Shown in pieces: positions 17,616 through 25,134 of a stretch of 64,000 nt of DNA (its first letter is position 1; every line of letters begins with the position of its first letter). The notes below the pieces were generated by a model. That model made no database searches, was not told the origin of the DNA, and saw only the letters and a list, made by a program, of their open reading frames with translations. The stretch is from Prochlorococcus sp. AG-363-N20 (lineage in GTDB: Bacteria; Cyanobacteriota; Cyanobacteriia; PCC-6307; Cyanobiaceae). The stretch is from assembly GCA_003280105.1 (NCBI GenBank), contig QCFX01000001.1, positions 62,001 through 126,000 of the forward strand, read 5' to 3'. A program made the translations under genes and the position numbers.

Positions 17616-18533
17616 TTAGAAATTAAATCCTGATCTTTTCTTGCTACTAGAAACACAACCTAATTTCAATCTTTTCATTCCGCCATCATCCCAAAGCCAG
17701 TAAACAGGAACGGCTGCTTTTGCTTTTCGCAAATCAGCCCTATCTCGCAAACTGACAGGAATAAATTCCTTATTTGGATCAAAGTCCCTATCTCTTACTG
17801 CTTGATTCAATACCATGCTGCCCTCCTTACCTGAAACAGATTGGTGATAAGTCCCAATAGGTATTTGGAGAGCACCCATTTTTCGATTGAGGTAAATCAC
17901 GTGATGGGGCTCATCCCATTGAGGGTTGAGCAGAGTAAAAGTACGGCTTCCATCTAAAACCAAGTTGTGATCAATCTGATGGTGATGAACGTAATACTGC
18001 TCAAATTCCTCGTCATTAGGAGGAGAGATTGCAGCTCCATGATGAATTACCACATCAGATCCATTAGAGCCGTTAACTCCTGCATCAAAGAACGTGACTT
18101 GAGGAGTTTCACGAAAGACATTAGTAGGGACAAAATTCAGAGATGTCTTTTTCTCCTTTTTTGATTGATTCCACTTAACTTTGATTTTTATTGAGGCATT
18201 TAAATTTCTCAAAACAGGACAGTCCTTCGTGGCCTTTTGAAGGACCTTCAATTGATCAGCTCCTAAATTAGGTGGCATATCAATTTGAAGCAATAAGGAG
18301 TCAATCTTGCGAGGGCCCTGAGTTGTCATTTTCTTATCAATTACAACTTTTATCTCATCTAATTTCCACTCTTTCTCTTTAGCAGTGATTCCCATCACTG
18401 TAAGGAAACAAGTCCCTACAGCTGAAGCCAATAAATCAGTAGGAGCAAAGTTCTCTCCTTTGCCTGCATGGTCAACAGGTGCATCGGTTCTGAGTTTTTC
18501 TCCAGAATTTACATGCTTCGCTTCAGTATGCAA
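17616..18533 (-). CDS. OsmC-family domain fused to a cupin-like domain
   Basis: Residues 1-125 are OsmC/Ohr-like, with the two redox cysteines in context (SAVGTCFLTVMGITAKEKEW and TKDCPVLRNLNASIKI). OsmC proteins use such cysteines for thiol-dependent peroxide reduction. Residues 135-290 form a second beta-rich domain with YYVHHHQIDHNLVLDG, SRTFTLLNPQW and IPIGTYHQSVSG, resembling WxcM/FdtA- or RmlC-like cupins. The first usable codon is a TTG at 18,533; the conserved OsmC beginning CRYLGDLHTEAKH continues upstream in frame with no canonical start before a TGA. An unusual start such as ATT, or start-codon loss, is possible. Confidence 0.75.
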   Translation of the reverse strand: MHTEAKHVNSGEKLRTDAPVDHAGKGENFAPTDLLASAVGTCFLTVMGITAKEKEWKLDEIKVVIDKKMTTQGPRKIDSLLLQIDMPPNLGADQLKVLQKATKDCPVLRNLNASIKIKVKWNQSKKEKKTSLNFVPTNVFRETPQVTFFDAGVNGSNGSDVVIHHGAAISPPNDEEFEQYYVHHHQIDHNLVLDGSRTFTLLNPQWDEPHHVIYLNRKMGALQIPIGTYHQSVSGKEGSMVLNQAVRDRDFDPNKEFIPVSLRDRADLRKAKAAVPVYWLWDDGGMKRLKLGCVSSSKKRSGFNF

Positions 18534-18562
18534 ATCTCCTAAATAACGGCAAATGATCTTGT

Positions 18563-18727
18563 CTACACTTCATAGAGCTTACAAGTAGATTTAGTGGGAT
18601 GAAGTTTGCATTCTTGCTCCCAAAAGTTAACTTGATTTTTATTCGGCAACTTGTAATTAAAATCGTGGATATGGTCTATGTCCCTAAGTGGGTTTGCAAT
18701 TACAGTGAAAGGAGTTCTTAGTTTCAT
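18563..18727 (-). CDS. CP12-like small protein (54 aa)
   Basis: The frame starts MKLRTPFTVIANPLRDIDHI and ends QECKLHPTKSTCKLYEV. The end matches the C-terminal CP12 pattern C-x8-C-[KR]-[LV]-Y that forms the GAPDH-binding disulfide loop. The C-terminus also parallels the CP12-like protein at 30,436, which shares the MKL start and FW-x-[EQ]-E-C segment. Only this C-terminal half is CP12-like; the PRK-binding AWD_VEEL core is absent. It lies just upstream of the OsmC fusion on the same strand, so both may answer to redox state. Confidence 0.65.
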   Translation of the reverse strand: MKLRTPFTVIANPLRDIDHIHDFNYKLPNKNQVNFWEQECKLHPTKSTCKLYEV

Positions 18728-18935
18728 AACCCTCCTATTTGGCTGATTTATTTATAACACATTTACGTGAATTATCTATAGGGCTTTTACGAAAGCATTT
18801 AGACTTTACGGTTCTTACTAGCTAAAGTGTTATTAACCGAATCAGGTGATATTTACCGTATACACTTCTTCGGTTTACAACATTAGTTCTTTCTGAAACT
18901 AGAGGCAAACTAATGGTGTTCCCGCACAGAACATC

Positions 18936-19229
18936 ATGTACACATCCTTATTCGACTCCGTTTTTGCTGACTCATTCTTTTCTCCAATGAGGACTGTTTA
19001 TGTTGTCACTGATAGCCAACTAGAGGAGATCAAACGTAAGCAACGGCAAGAGGAACTCGACAATCTTGAAGCTTCCCGCAAGAGGCTGGAAGAGACCTAT
19101 CAATCTCGCATCAAAATTATTGATGAACGTGAGCATGAGCTTCAAGAAGAACTCAAAGCGTTAACCCCAGCAGAAAAAAAAACTGAACTCACTACTGAAG
19201 AGACTGAAAAGTGTGCTGTTAAGCCTTAA
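18936..19229 (+). CDS. Coiled-coil hypothetical protein (97 aa)
   Basis: After a short hydrophobic start (MYTSLFDSVFADSFFSPM), residues 28-80 are a long charged coiled coil (QLEEIKRKQRQEELDNLEAS, RKRLEETYQSRIKIIDEREH). The tail is acidic. A strong terminator 45 bp downstream marks the end of the transcript. No family recognised. Confidence 0.65.
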   Translation: MYTSLFDSVFADSFFSPMRTVYVVTDSQLEEIKRKQRQEELDNLEASRKRLEETYQSRIKIIDEREHELQEELKALTPAEKKTELTTEETEKCAVKP

Positions 19230-19271
19230 GCTCTTCGGCTAGCTGAGTGATGGGGATCGCTAAGGACGCCT

Positions 19272-19297
19272 AGAGGGGCCTAAGAGGCCCCTTTTTC
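19272..19297 (+). terminator. Rho-independent terminator
   Basis: The stem AGGGGCC-TAAGA-GGCCCCT is followed by a run of T residues (TTTTTC). It terminates the coiled-coil gene at 18,936. Confidence 0.85.
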
Positions 19298-19379
19298 TTG
19301 CAATTTCAGAGATTTTGATGACTAAGCAATACTTCTTATGAATGGTTATAAGTAACTACCAGATAATAAAATTATGAGC

Positions 19380-20126
19380 CTAATAATTCTTAGCCACATT
19401 AGATTGCTGCCTAACAAGTTCAAAAAACTCTTGCTTCAGGCTTGAATCATGACGAAAATCACCTCTAACCACTGAGTTAATCATGCTTGTTTCTGGCTCT
19501 TTAACACCTCGCCATTTCATACAGTAATGCTGCGCCTTAATAATGATTCCTAAACCCTTAGGTTCACATAGGCGTTCGATTTCATCGGCGAGGATCATCA
19601 CAGCTTCCTCTTGAATATGAGGCCTAGAAAAAACCCAATCAGCTACTCGTGCAAACTTTGAAAGACCAATAACTTTCTCGCCTGGCTTAATTCCTATCCA
19701 ACAATCGCCCAATATCGGTACTAAATGATGAGAGCAGGCAGATCGAACAGTAATTGGTCCAACAGTATATATTTCATCTAAATTCTTATCATTTGGAAAA
19801 CTAGTAACTTTTGGCTGATCATGATATCTTCCCTTGAAAACCTCATTTATGTACATCCTTGATACTCTTTCTGCAGTCTCTTGAGTATTATGGTCGTTGT
19901 CAATATCAATCAACAAAGTTTTAAGTAGATCTCTGACTCTAGTAGCGACCTCTTTCTCTAGAGTATCTAATTCACCTGGTAAAATGTAATCTGAAATATT
20001 ATCATTTGCATGAAATCTAGCTCCATCAGACTTGATTCGTTCACGAATTATTTCTGATACCAACTTGCAGGACATCTTATCTTGAAGATCATCTTTAATA
20101 TTCTCATTAGGGGCTGTAGAAGTCAT
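19380..20126 (-). CDS. folE: GTP cyclohydrolase I
   Basis: FolE converts GTP to 7,8-dihydroneopterin triphosphate, the first step of folate and pterin synthesis, as a zinc-dependent decamer. The 248-aa protein shows the family core: zinc ligands in SACSHHLVP and KAQHYCMKWRG, and GLSKFARVADWVFSRPHIQE with the substrate-binding residues. The N-terminal 50 residues form an extra segment. It is transcribed alone, divergent from a cluster of microproteins. Confidence 0.95.
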   Translation of the reverse strand: MTSTAPNENIKDDLQDKMSCKLVSEIIRERIKSDGARFHANDNISDYILPGELDTLEKEVATRVRDLLKTLLIDIDNDHNTQETAERVSRMYINEVFKGRYHDQPKVTSFPNDKNLDEIYTVGPITVRSACSHHLVPILGDCWIGIKPGEKVIGLSKFARVADWVFSRPHIQEEAVMILADEIERLCEPKGLGIIIKAQHYCMKWRGVKEPETSMINSVVRGDFRHDSSLKQEFFELVRQQSNVAKNY

Positions 20127-20228
20127 AAATTGTATATTAAAAGAGCAAAAAACAAATAAAAGTTAATTAGCGAGCATAGAGCTTAACATATTAGGTTAGT
20201 AGTGTCACGAGGGGGAATCATTAATTAC

Positions 20229-20420
20229 ATGCCTAAAACGAATTGGCTCAAAGGTTTGAAATTAAATATCCATGCTCCAGGCACTGGATTTGCATTGATG
20301 GTCTTGGCACTTACTCAGATACCAGTAGCAATCAAAACATCGGCAGAGATCTATTGCATGGAGAAAGTGGGAGTCCAAACAGGCTCATTCGTCGCGGCAG
20401 TGAAGGAATGCAATGGATAG
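20229..20420 (+). CDS. Small membrane protein (63 aa), first of a microprotein cluster
   Basis: Beginning at the ATG at 20,229 (MPKTNWLKGLKLNIHAPGTG), the protein has one membrane helix FALMVLALTQIPVAI and a short Cys-containing tail. An earlier in-frame ATG at 20,202 is possible. It is followed closely by three or four further small same-strand ORFs that overlap one another. No family recognised. Confidence 0.5.
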   Translation: MPKTNWLKGLKLNIHAPGTGFALMVLALTQIPVAIKTSAEIYCMEKVGVQTGSFVAAVKECNG

Positions 20421-20492
20421 ATAGTCAGGTCTTTTACCTATATCGATTCAAGGAAATAGCGTTTAAATTTCAAGGAACCGGTCAAACTTGTT

Positions 20493-20651
20493 GTGCTGAT
20501 TGCAGCAACATTCTCTGAAGTGCTGAATTCCCCAGTGGGGATTGGGTTGGTCGTGGTGTTTTTCGCGTCCTTCTTGACACTAAGCGTGACTGCTTTTGGG
20601 TTTGGGACGAGGAACGAGAACCGTAGAGCTCAAGGACATGATCAGGATTAA
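20493..20651 (+). CDS. Membrane microprotein (about 52 aa)
   Basis: An open frame from 20,460 to 20,651 encodes a strong hydrophobic helix (SPVGIGLVVVFFASFLTLSV) and a charged tail TRNENRRAQGHDQD. There is no ATG; the GTG at 20,493 is a candidate start. The 3' end overlaps the ATG of the next ORF (ACATGATC), which supports translation. The start is uncertain. Confidence 0.4.
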   Translation: MLIAATFSEVLNSPVGIGLVVVFFASFLTLSVTAFGFGTRNENRRAQGHDQD

Positions 20652-20790
20652 TTCAATGAACCACTTCACCGCTACCTACATCGACTTCATTCAAACCATT
20701 GGTGTGATTGTGATCTTTGGTGTTGCTGCTTATGCCGTCAAAGAGATGCTTCTACGTGTAGAGAAAGTACAGATCAAAGTAGAAGAGTGA
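20638..20790 (+). CDS. Membrane microprotein (50 aa)
   Basis: The ATG at 20,638 (MIRINSMNHFTATYIDFIQT) overlaps the previous ORF; an ATG at 20,656 is an alternative. One helix (IGVIVIFGVAAYAVKEML) is followed by an amphipathic charged end RVEKVQIKVEE. The next gene starts one base after the stop. Confidence 0.5.
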   Translation: MIRINSMNHFTATYIDFIQTIGVIVIFGVAAYAVKEMLLRVEKVQIKVEE

Positions 20791-20791
20791 G

Positions 20792-20959
20792 ATGGATGCA
20801 CTTGACCCACTCAGCCAAGTTGTTGGAGGGAATGCTCCTTCCCCGCTGTTGTTGATCATGGGATGTATTGGAGCATTCTTTGCAGGTGCCTTGATCACCT
20901 CGCTTTTAAGAGGCAGAGAAGAACAGGGTTGGTTTAAGCAAAAAGAGGAAGATAAATGA
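20792..20959 (+). CDS. Membrane microprotein (55 aa)
   Basis: The product starts MDALDPLSQVVGGNAPSPLL, has one membrane helix (LLIMGCIGAFFAGALITSLL) and ends RGREEQGWFKQKEEDK. Its stop overlaps the ATG of the next ORF in an ATGA, suggesting translational coupling. Not long enough for standard gene callers but has a clear membrane-protein layout. Confidence 0.55.
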   Translation: MDALDPLSQVVGGNAPSPLLLIMGCIGAFFAGALITSLLRGREEQGWFKQKEEDK

Positions 20960-21081
20960 CTGATTTAGATAGAAACGTTGATGACGATTCCTATGACGAA
21001 AATGTCAGGCTTGATCTTGGGGCTTTGGCAATTCTTAAAAAGTTTTCCCTTTGTTTGATGAATAAGCCAGGTTTTCACTAG
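20956..21081 (+). CDS. Small acidic protein (41 aa)
   Basis: The ATG overlaps the preceding stop (ATGA). The product begins MTDLDRNVDDDSYDENVRLD and continues LGALAILKKFSLCLMNKPGF. It is the last member of the microprotein cluster, about 125 bp before the porin. No family recognised. Confidence 0.4.
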   Translation: MTDLDRNVDDDSYDENVRLDLGALAILKKFSLCLMNKPGFH

Positions 21082-21168
21082 CTTTGTGTCCGTTTCAATA
21101 TTCCATTAGCTCATGAATCTTCTGGACAAAAGCCACAAAAGATCATTTTTAATGTAAGTATTTATACG

Positions 21169-21185
21169 TACTAGTTTAACTAGTA
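21169..21185. promoter_or_regulatory. Perfect inverted repeat upstream of the porin
   Basis: TACTAGT-TTA-ACTAGTA is a perfect 7-bp inverted repeat ending 21 bp before the porin ATG. It could be an operator or a 5'-UTR hairpin. No regulator is identified. Confidence 0.4.
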
Positions 21186-21206
21186 AATTTCCGTGTGAGG
21201 AACCCC

Positions 21207-22682
21207 ATGAAACTTTTCCAGCGTTTGCTGGTGGCTCCTGCTGCATTGGGCCTAATGGCTCCTGTTGCTGCAACCGCCGCTGCGCTAAACATCAACGATG
21301 TCTCTAGCTACTCCGACTCCGTCGAGTCAGTTAAGAGTCTTTCACAATTTTCCGACGTCTATCCAACAGACTGGGCTTATCAGGCTTTGAGCAATATGCT
21401 CGACCGCCATGGTTGCCCAGCTGTTACTGGTAATGGCGCCATGACCCGCTATGAAGCGGCAGCACTTTTAAACAAGTGCCTTGGCAAAGTTGCTCAAGTC
21501 AATACTGAAGAGCGTCGCCTTGTTAATGAGTTCTCTGCAGAACTTGCTGTTATCAAGGGTCGTCTTGATGGTGTAGAAGCCAATGCCGGCGGAATGCATC
21601 ATTCAGGAATGGGACATGTCGGTCATGGTGCAAGAACCATGATTATGGGTAAAACGGCTTTTGTTGTTGGTGGTGCTGAAGATGATGGCAATGTTTCAAG
21701 AGCAGTTACCTTTAACTACGACACAAAACTCGCGATTAAGACAAGTTTTAATGGAAAGGATTTGCTGAAAACTGTTGTTCGTACGGGCAATTTCAACAAT
21801 GCAGATACATTTGGGATGATGGGACCTGTACGGCTAGAGACAGCTTTTAATAGCAGCAATGCTTTAAACCTACATCGTGCGTATTATCAGTTTCCTGTAG
21901 GAAATAATTTCAACGCAACTGTTGGTCCCAGACTTCGCCAGGACGACTTGCTTGGCGTATGGCCTAGCGCATATCCAAATGATTCCATTCTGAATATCTT
22001 CACTTATGCCGGAGCCAATGCCGCTTATAGCAAAGAAATGGGCGCAGGTGCAGGTGTTACCTATGCCAAAGACAATTTGAGTGCATCTCTACTTTGGGTA
22101 GGCGATGAAGCCTCTACTTCTGATGCCGCTTCTGGTGGTATTGGTACAGAAGCAGGGTCTGATGACATCACAGCTCAGTTAGCTTGGGTTGGAGAAGGAT
22201 TCACTCTTGCTGCTGCTTACACCGTTTCTGATGGTGGACGCGATGACAGCGCTGCCGCAAGCAACGATGACTTCGAGGCTTGGGGCTTGAGCGGAGTGTA
22301 TGAGTTTGACTCCGATAAAGGCATTCTCCCTAGTTCCATCAGTGCTGGATTCGGTTGGAAGACCGTTGACAAGGAAGATGATGATGGAGCTGACGGCATC
22401 CAGAACAACTCTGATGATGTTGAAGACACTCAGACATGGTCCGTTGGACTTCTTTGGGACGGAGTTGGTGGTGAAGGCAATTCTCTTGGCATAGCCATGG
22501 GTACTGCTGAAGGCCACAGAGATGACTCTGGCTATGACGACCCAATGGCGTATGAGATCTTCTATTCCATGGCCGTAACTGACAGTATTACTGTTACCCC
22601 AGCTCTCTTTATTGTTGAGAAAGATGGTGAGGCTAATGATGATTACACCGGTGGCGTAGTCAAGACAACGTTCTCTTTCTGA
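21207..22682 (+). CDS. SLH-domain outer-membrane porin (Som-type, iron-uptake porin family)
   Basis: The ATG at 21,207 has GTGAGGAA just upstream and begins a 491-aa protein with signal peptide (MKLFQRLLVAPAALGLMAPV, cleavage near AATAA). An SLH domain follows (FSDVYPTDWAYQALSNMLDR and MTRYEAAALLNKC) that anchors to peptidoglycan in cyanobacteria, then a short helical linker and a C-terminal beta barrel ending in VVKTTFSF with terminal Phe. The family forms the main solute pores of the cyanobacterial outer membrane. A HisGly-rich loop (GGMHHSGMGHVGHGAR) may bind metal. A decayed second copy lies at 9.6-9.8 kb. Confidence 0.92.
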   Translation: MKLFQRLLVAPAALGLMAPVAATAAALNINDVSSYSDSVESVKSLSQFSDVYPTDWAYQALSNMLDRHGCPAVTGNGAMTRYEAAALLNKCLGKVAQVNTEERRLVNEFSAELAVIKGRLDGVEANAGGMHHSGMGHVGHGARTMIMGKTAFVVGGAEDDGNVSRAVTFNYDTKLAIKTSFNGKDLLKTVVRTGNFNNADTFGMMGPVRLETAFNSSNALNLHRAYYQFPVGNNFNATVGPRLRQDDLLGVWPSAYPNDSILNIFTYAGANAAYSKEMGAGAGVTYAKDNLSASLLWVGDEASTSDAASGGIGTEAGSDDITAQLAWVGEGFTLAAAYTVSDGGRDDSAAASNDDFEAWGLSGVYEFDSDKGILPSSISAGFGWKTVDKEDDDGADGIQNNSDDVEDTQTWSVGLLWDGVGGEGNSLGIAMGTAEGHRDDSGYDDPMAYEIFYSMAVTDSITVTPALFIVEKDGEANDDYTGGVVKTTFSF

Positions 22683-22715
22683 GCTAAGTAAGCCTTTACT
22701 AAACTCAAGAAAGTA

Positions 22716-22748
22716 AAAGCTCTCACTAGAAATAGTGGGAGCTTTTTT
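22716..22748 (+). terminator. Rho-independent terminator of the porin gene
   Basis: The arms AAAGCTCTCACT and AGTGGGAGCTTTTTT form a strong hairpin with a U-run, 35 bp after the porin stop. Confidence 0.85.
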
Positions 22749-22761
22749 TAAGACGTTCGAA

Positions 22762-22810
22762 CAAGTTGCTTATGAATTGAACTATGAAAACATGACTGAA
22801 GTATTGGTAG
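22762..22810 (+). pseudogene. Inverted fragment of the adjacent exported-protein gene
   Basis: The plus strand translates AYELNYENMTEVL, matching AYEMDYENMTEVL in the minus-strand gene at 22,884-23,366. Roughly 36 of 39 bases match over GCTTATGAATTGAACTATGA and AAACATGACTGAAGTATT. It is a short inverted partial duplicate with no complete frame. Confidence 0.75.
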
Positions 22811-22859
22811 TGAGAATGACGCTTAAGATCATTCATAAAAAGCCTTGCTGATCAACTTC

Positions 22860-22880
22860 CATTCACACAATATTCACACA
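22860..22880 (+). repeat. Left direct repeat flanking the exported-protein gene
   Basis: This 21-bp element (two tandem ATTCACAC units) recurs with one mismatch at 23,518-23,538 on the other side of the gene. It resembles the tandem ATTCAAAC module of the dispersed repeat family. Confidence 0.6.
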
Positions 22881-22883
22881 TTT

Positions 22884-23366
22884 TCAAAGGAAAGAAGGGT
22901 CTAAAAGTGATGGTCGATAAGAAAGTAAGAAAGGTCTTTGTTCACTCTTAACTGCAGTAATTACATCTTCTCCTGTGTGCCAAATCCATTGTTGTTGAGG
23001 CGATCTTCCGTCAACATCAACGCTTGTTCCAACAGGAGGCCCAAAACGATGTCTTAAACCCGCTAATACTTCAGTCATGTTTTCATAGTCCATTTCATAA
23101 GCAAGCTGTTTTAACCCATCCTTGTCTTCAACACGAACACGAAGACTATTCACAGGTAACCCGCTCATCTGAAAATCTCTAACTTCAAAAAGACCCCTAT
23201 TTAAATCTTCTTGAACAGGAGTCAAGGAAACTCCAAGATGGCTCTCTACACTTGAGAGATCCATCCCCCACGACAAACCTTCAACACAAGCCATCACAGG
23301 TTTAGGCGTTAATTGAATAAACAAAAGCAGAACTGCTATAGCAACGTATCTAAAAACCTTCATCAT
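22884..23366 (-). CDS. Exported hypothetical protein (160 aa)
   Basis: A signal peptide (MMKVFRYVAIAVLLLFIQLT, cleavage near VMA/CVEG) precedes a soluble domain with GLSWGMDLSSVESHLGVSL, a pattern seen in small periplasmic proteins that begin with a W-G-M helix, and a strand-rich centre SLRVRVEDKDGLKQLAYEMD. No named family was recognised. The gene is bracketed by 21-bp direct repeats, and a fragment of it lies inverted just downstream, which suggests local rearrangement or gain. Confidence 0.6.
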   Translation of the reverse strand: MMKVFRYVAIAVLLLFIQLTPKPVMACVEGLSWGMDLSSVESHLGVSLTPVQEDLNRGLFEVRDFQMSGLPVNSLRVRVEDKDGLKQLAYEMDYENMTEVLAGLRHRFGPPVGTSVDVDGRSPQQQWIWHTGEDVITAVKSEQRPFLLSYRPSLLDPSFL

Positions 23367-23514
23367 CTAAATGCGATTGCGCCTTTCTCCAAAAGAAACT
23401 AGTCGGATCTAGAGGAGAAGCTTATCTTTTGTGAGCTATCAAACTTAAAATGGTCAAAACCTCCTAATGGGGAAAAGCCCTCGCTAACTGATCTCTTTAA
23501 AAACCAGTAGCCAT

Positions 23515-23660
23515 CTCATTCACACATTATTCACACACCGCAATTCCTGGAGATCTCTTGATATGACTGAAATTAACTACTGGCTAATGAAAAGTTAAAA
23601 ACCTTTTATACCAAGCGATCTCAAGGAATCGACAAAACCCATACCAGCAAAATACTAGCA
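23515..23660 (+). repeat. Copy G of the EVE-derived dispersed repeat (tandem with H)
   Basis: It opens with the right direct repeat (tandem ATTCACAC units, 23,518-23,538), then CAATTCCTGGAGATCTCTTG, ATATGACTGAAATTAACTAC and TGGCTAATGAAAAGT. The micro-ORF is MTEINYWLMKS with an immediate TAA. The 3' part ATACCAAGCGATCTC leads into CCAGCAAAATACTAGCAAGC, which also serves as the 5' module of copy H. Confidence 0.9.
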
Positions 23661-23792
23661 AGCATTTTCGCCCAAATCCCTTGATATGACTGAAATAAAC
23701 TACTGGCTAATGAAAAGTTCCCTTTAGTTGATAGCAAGCGCTTTCAGCGAATCGTCGAGATTTACTCAAACTTTATTCAAACTTGCATCCAA
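23643..23792 (+). repeat. Copy H of the EVE-derived dispersed repeat (tandem with G)
   Basis: It follows copy G directly: CCAGCAAAATACTAGCAAGC, CGCCCAAATCCCTTGAT, ATGACTGAAATAAACTACTG and GCTAATGAAAAGTTCCC. The micro-ORF is MTEINYWLMKSSL. The tail TTTAGTTGATAGCAAGCG ends in two tandem TTTATTCAAAC-like units. Confidence 0.9.
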
Positions 23793-23995
23793 GAGATTAA
23801 TCACAAGTAAGTATCACTAAGAATTAGTGAACTCGATAAGTATTAGAGAATACTTAAATCCAATATTATGTATTTATTGAAACTCATTATAGTTAGTCTA
23901 TCAAGACAAAGCTCTGTTTTAGTGAGAAATGTACCAAAAAGAACAATAAGTACCTTCATTAATCTATATGTTTTAATCACTTTTATAAGGTTCAT

Positions 23996-24178
23996 ATGAA
24001 AAATTCCATCAGCACAAAAAAGCTAAATAGAGTTAAAGCAATCGTTAGGCATTTTAAAAATTCTCCTCCACAAGGATATGGCTATATATCTTCATCGATA
24101 ATGCGGCCTCTTGAAAAGAGAATCGATGACTATTGGATCCGTGAGATTGAACTTCACAATAGAGAATATGAAATATAA
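23996..24178 (+). CDS. Hypothetical protein (60 aa)
   Basis: A basic small protein (MKNSISTKKLNRVKAIVRHF) with a C-terminal amphipathic helix RIDDYWIREIELHNREYEI. The ATG follows AAGG at a suitable distance (ATAAGGTTCATATG). No family recognised. Confidence 0.45.
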   Translation: MKNSISTKKLNRVKAIVRHFKNSPPQGYGYISSSIMRPLEKRIDDYWIREIELHNREYEI

Positions 24179-24200
24179 ATATTTTAATCACAATTATTTT

Positions 24201-24368
24201 CTAAAAGCTTTCTTGACCAGCCTTTAATCTTGAAGGCCTCCCAATTTCTAATGACTCTTTCTTTGGAAGAACTTCAATCAAACTTTCATACGGATCAAGC
24301 TCGTTGGCTATCAAAAAAGATTCATATGGCTCTAATTCTGCAAAACATTGCTCATCATGAGAATTCAT
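24201..24368 (-). CDS. Small acidic hypothetical protein (55 aa)
   Basis: The complete frame starts MNSHDEQCFAELEPYESFLI and continues ANELDPYESLIEVLPKKESL; the PYESxI motif occurs twice. It lies downstream of the Hli gene on the same strand but beyond its terminator hairpin. Weak evidence beyond the internal repeat of the motif. Confidence 0.4.
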   Translation of the reverse strand: MNSHDEQCFAELEPYESFLIANELDPYESLIEVLPKKESLEIGRPSRLKAGQESF

Positions 24369-24406
24369 ACATAAATAGATAGAGACTATTGATTGAAAGA
24401 GAAGAA

Positions 24407-24434
24407 TTTATAGGAGCCAAAAGGCTCCTATAAA
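24407..24434. terminator. Terminator hairpin downstream of the Hli gene
   Basis: The perfect arms TATAGGAGCC and GGCTCCTATA enclose an AAAA loop, extended by AT pairs and followed by T residues on the minus strand. It ends the hli transcript. Confidence 0.75.
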
Positions 24435-24439
24435 TATAA

Positions 24440-24565
24440 TTAAAATATGCCTGGAATTATTTGTCCTGTAGTGGCATATGTTCCAATTGCTACTAGAAAC
24501 CCAAGCATTGCTGCCCATCCATTATATTTTTCAGCTTTCTCACTCATCAGGTCTTTAGCAGTCAT
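24440..24565 (-). CDS. hli: High-light-inducible (Hli/Scp) chlorophyll-binding protein
   Basis: The 41-aa protein MTAKDLMSEKAEKYNGWAAM then LGFLVAIGTYATTGQIIPGI is a typical one-helix Hli. It carries the ELIP/CAB-like E-x-x-N-G/A-x-x-A-M-x-G motif (EKYNGWAAMLG), whose Glu and Asn bind chlorophyll, and the TGQ end common in Prochlorococcus multi-copy Hli proteins. It protects photosystem assembly and quenches excess energy in thylakoids. Location in an accessory region fits the island-borne hli genes of this genus. Confidence 0.9.
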   Translation of the reverse strand: MTAKDLMSEKAEKYNGWAAMLGFLVAIGTYATTGQIIPGIF

Positions 24566-24843
24566 AAGAAATCTCCAAAAAAAGGATAATAAAAAAATAT
24601 CAAAATAAGCACTTAGTCACTGTAATTAAAAATACATTTCATATCATTCACCAAGTTTATGTTCATTCTCTAGTTTGGAGTGATATCAATAGCTACAAAC
24701 TGCTTGAAATTTGTATAAATTAAATCCAATAGTTTTCAGGCTTCAAAAGCTTTCGCAGAGATCATCCTTGATAGTATCAATAACTACATAGTTGAAGGAT
24801 TAATTGCTTTAAATTAGTTAGTTGAATTAAACCATTTTTACGA

Positions 24844-25044
24844 ATGACATCAGAAGCAGGTACACAAGAATGTTATGCATTACTAAAAGCCAAGGTAAAT
24901 ATTGAAGAGGCAATACAAGTTATAGCAAAACTAAAGCATTCAGAGCATATAAAACAGCAATTACTAGCTGTTCACAACCAGCTTGAAGGCATGCATGAAC
25001 TTAAAAGACGCGTTGTTCAGTCAAATGCTGAATCTTCAATCTAA
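24844..25044 (+). CDS. Helical hypothetical protein (66 aa)
   Basis: A helical protein without membrane segments (NIEEAIQVIAKLKHSEHIKQ, QLLAVHNQLEGMHELKRRVV). The ATG at 24,844 opens a full frame in an otherwise AT-rich region. No family recognised. Confidence 0.5.
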   Translation: MTSEAGTQECYALLKAKVNIEEAIQVIAKLKHSEHIKQQLLAVHNQLEGMHELKRRVVQSNAESSI

Positions 25045-25134
25045 GAAATTTGACCTTATAGACCTGAGAGAAAGATTAAAGACTGTTTAACAGATCTCAA
25101 TCAGCTAAAAAGAAGTTGAGCTCGAAAAAATTAA

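Noticed and set aside
20243-20518. 91-codon ORF overlapping the first microprotein
   Set aside because: It is a shifted frame over two better-supported membrane microproteins.
23515-23792. CRISPR-like array in the tandem repeat G-H
   Set aside because: Units are long, modular and irregular, carry a coding core, and lack uniform spacers or cas genes.
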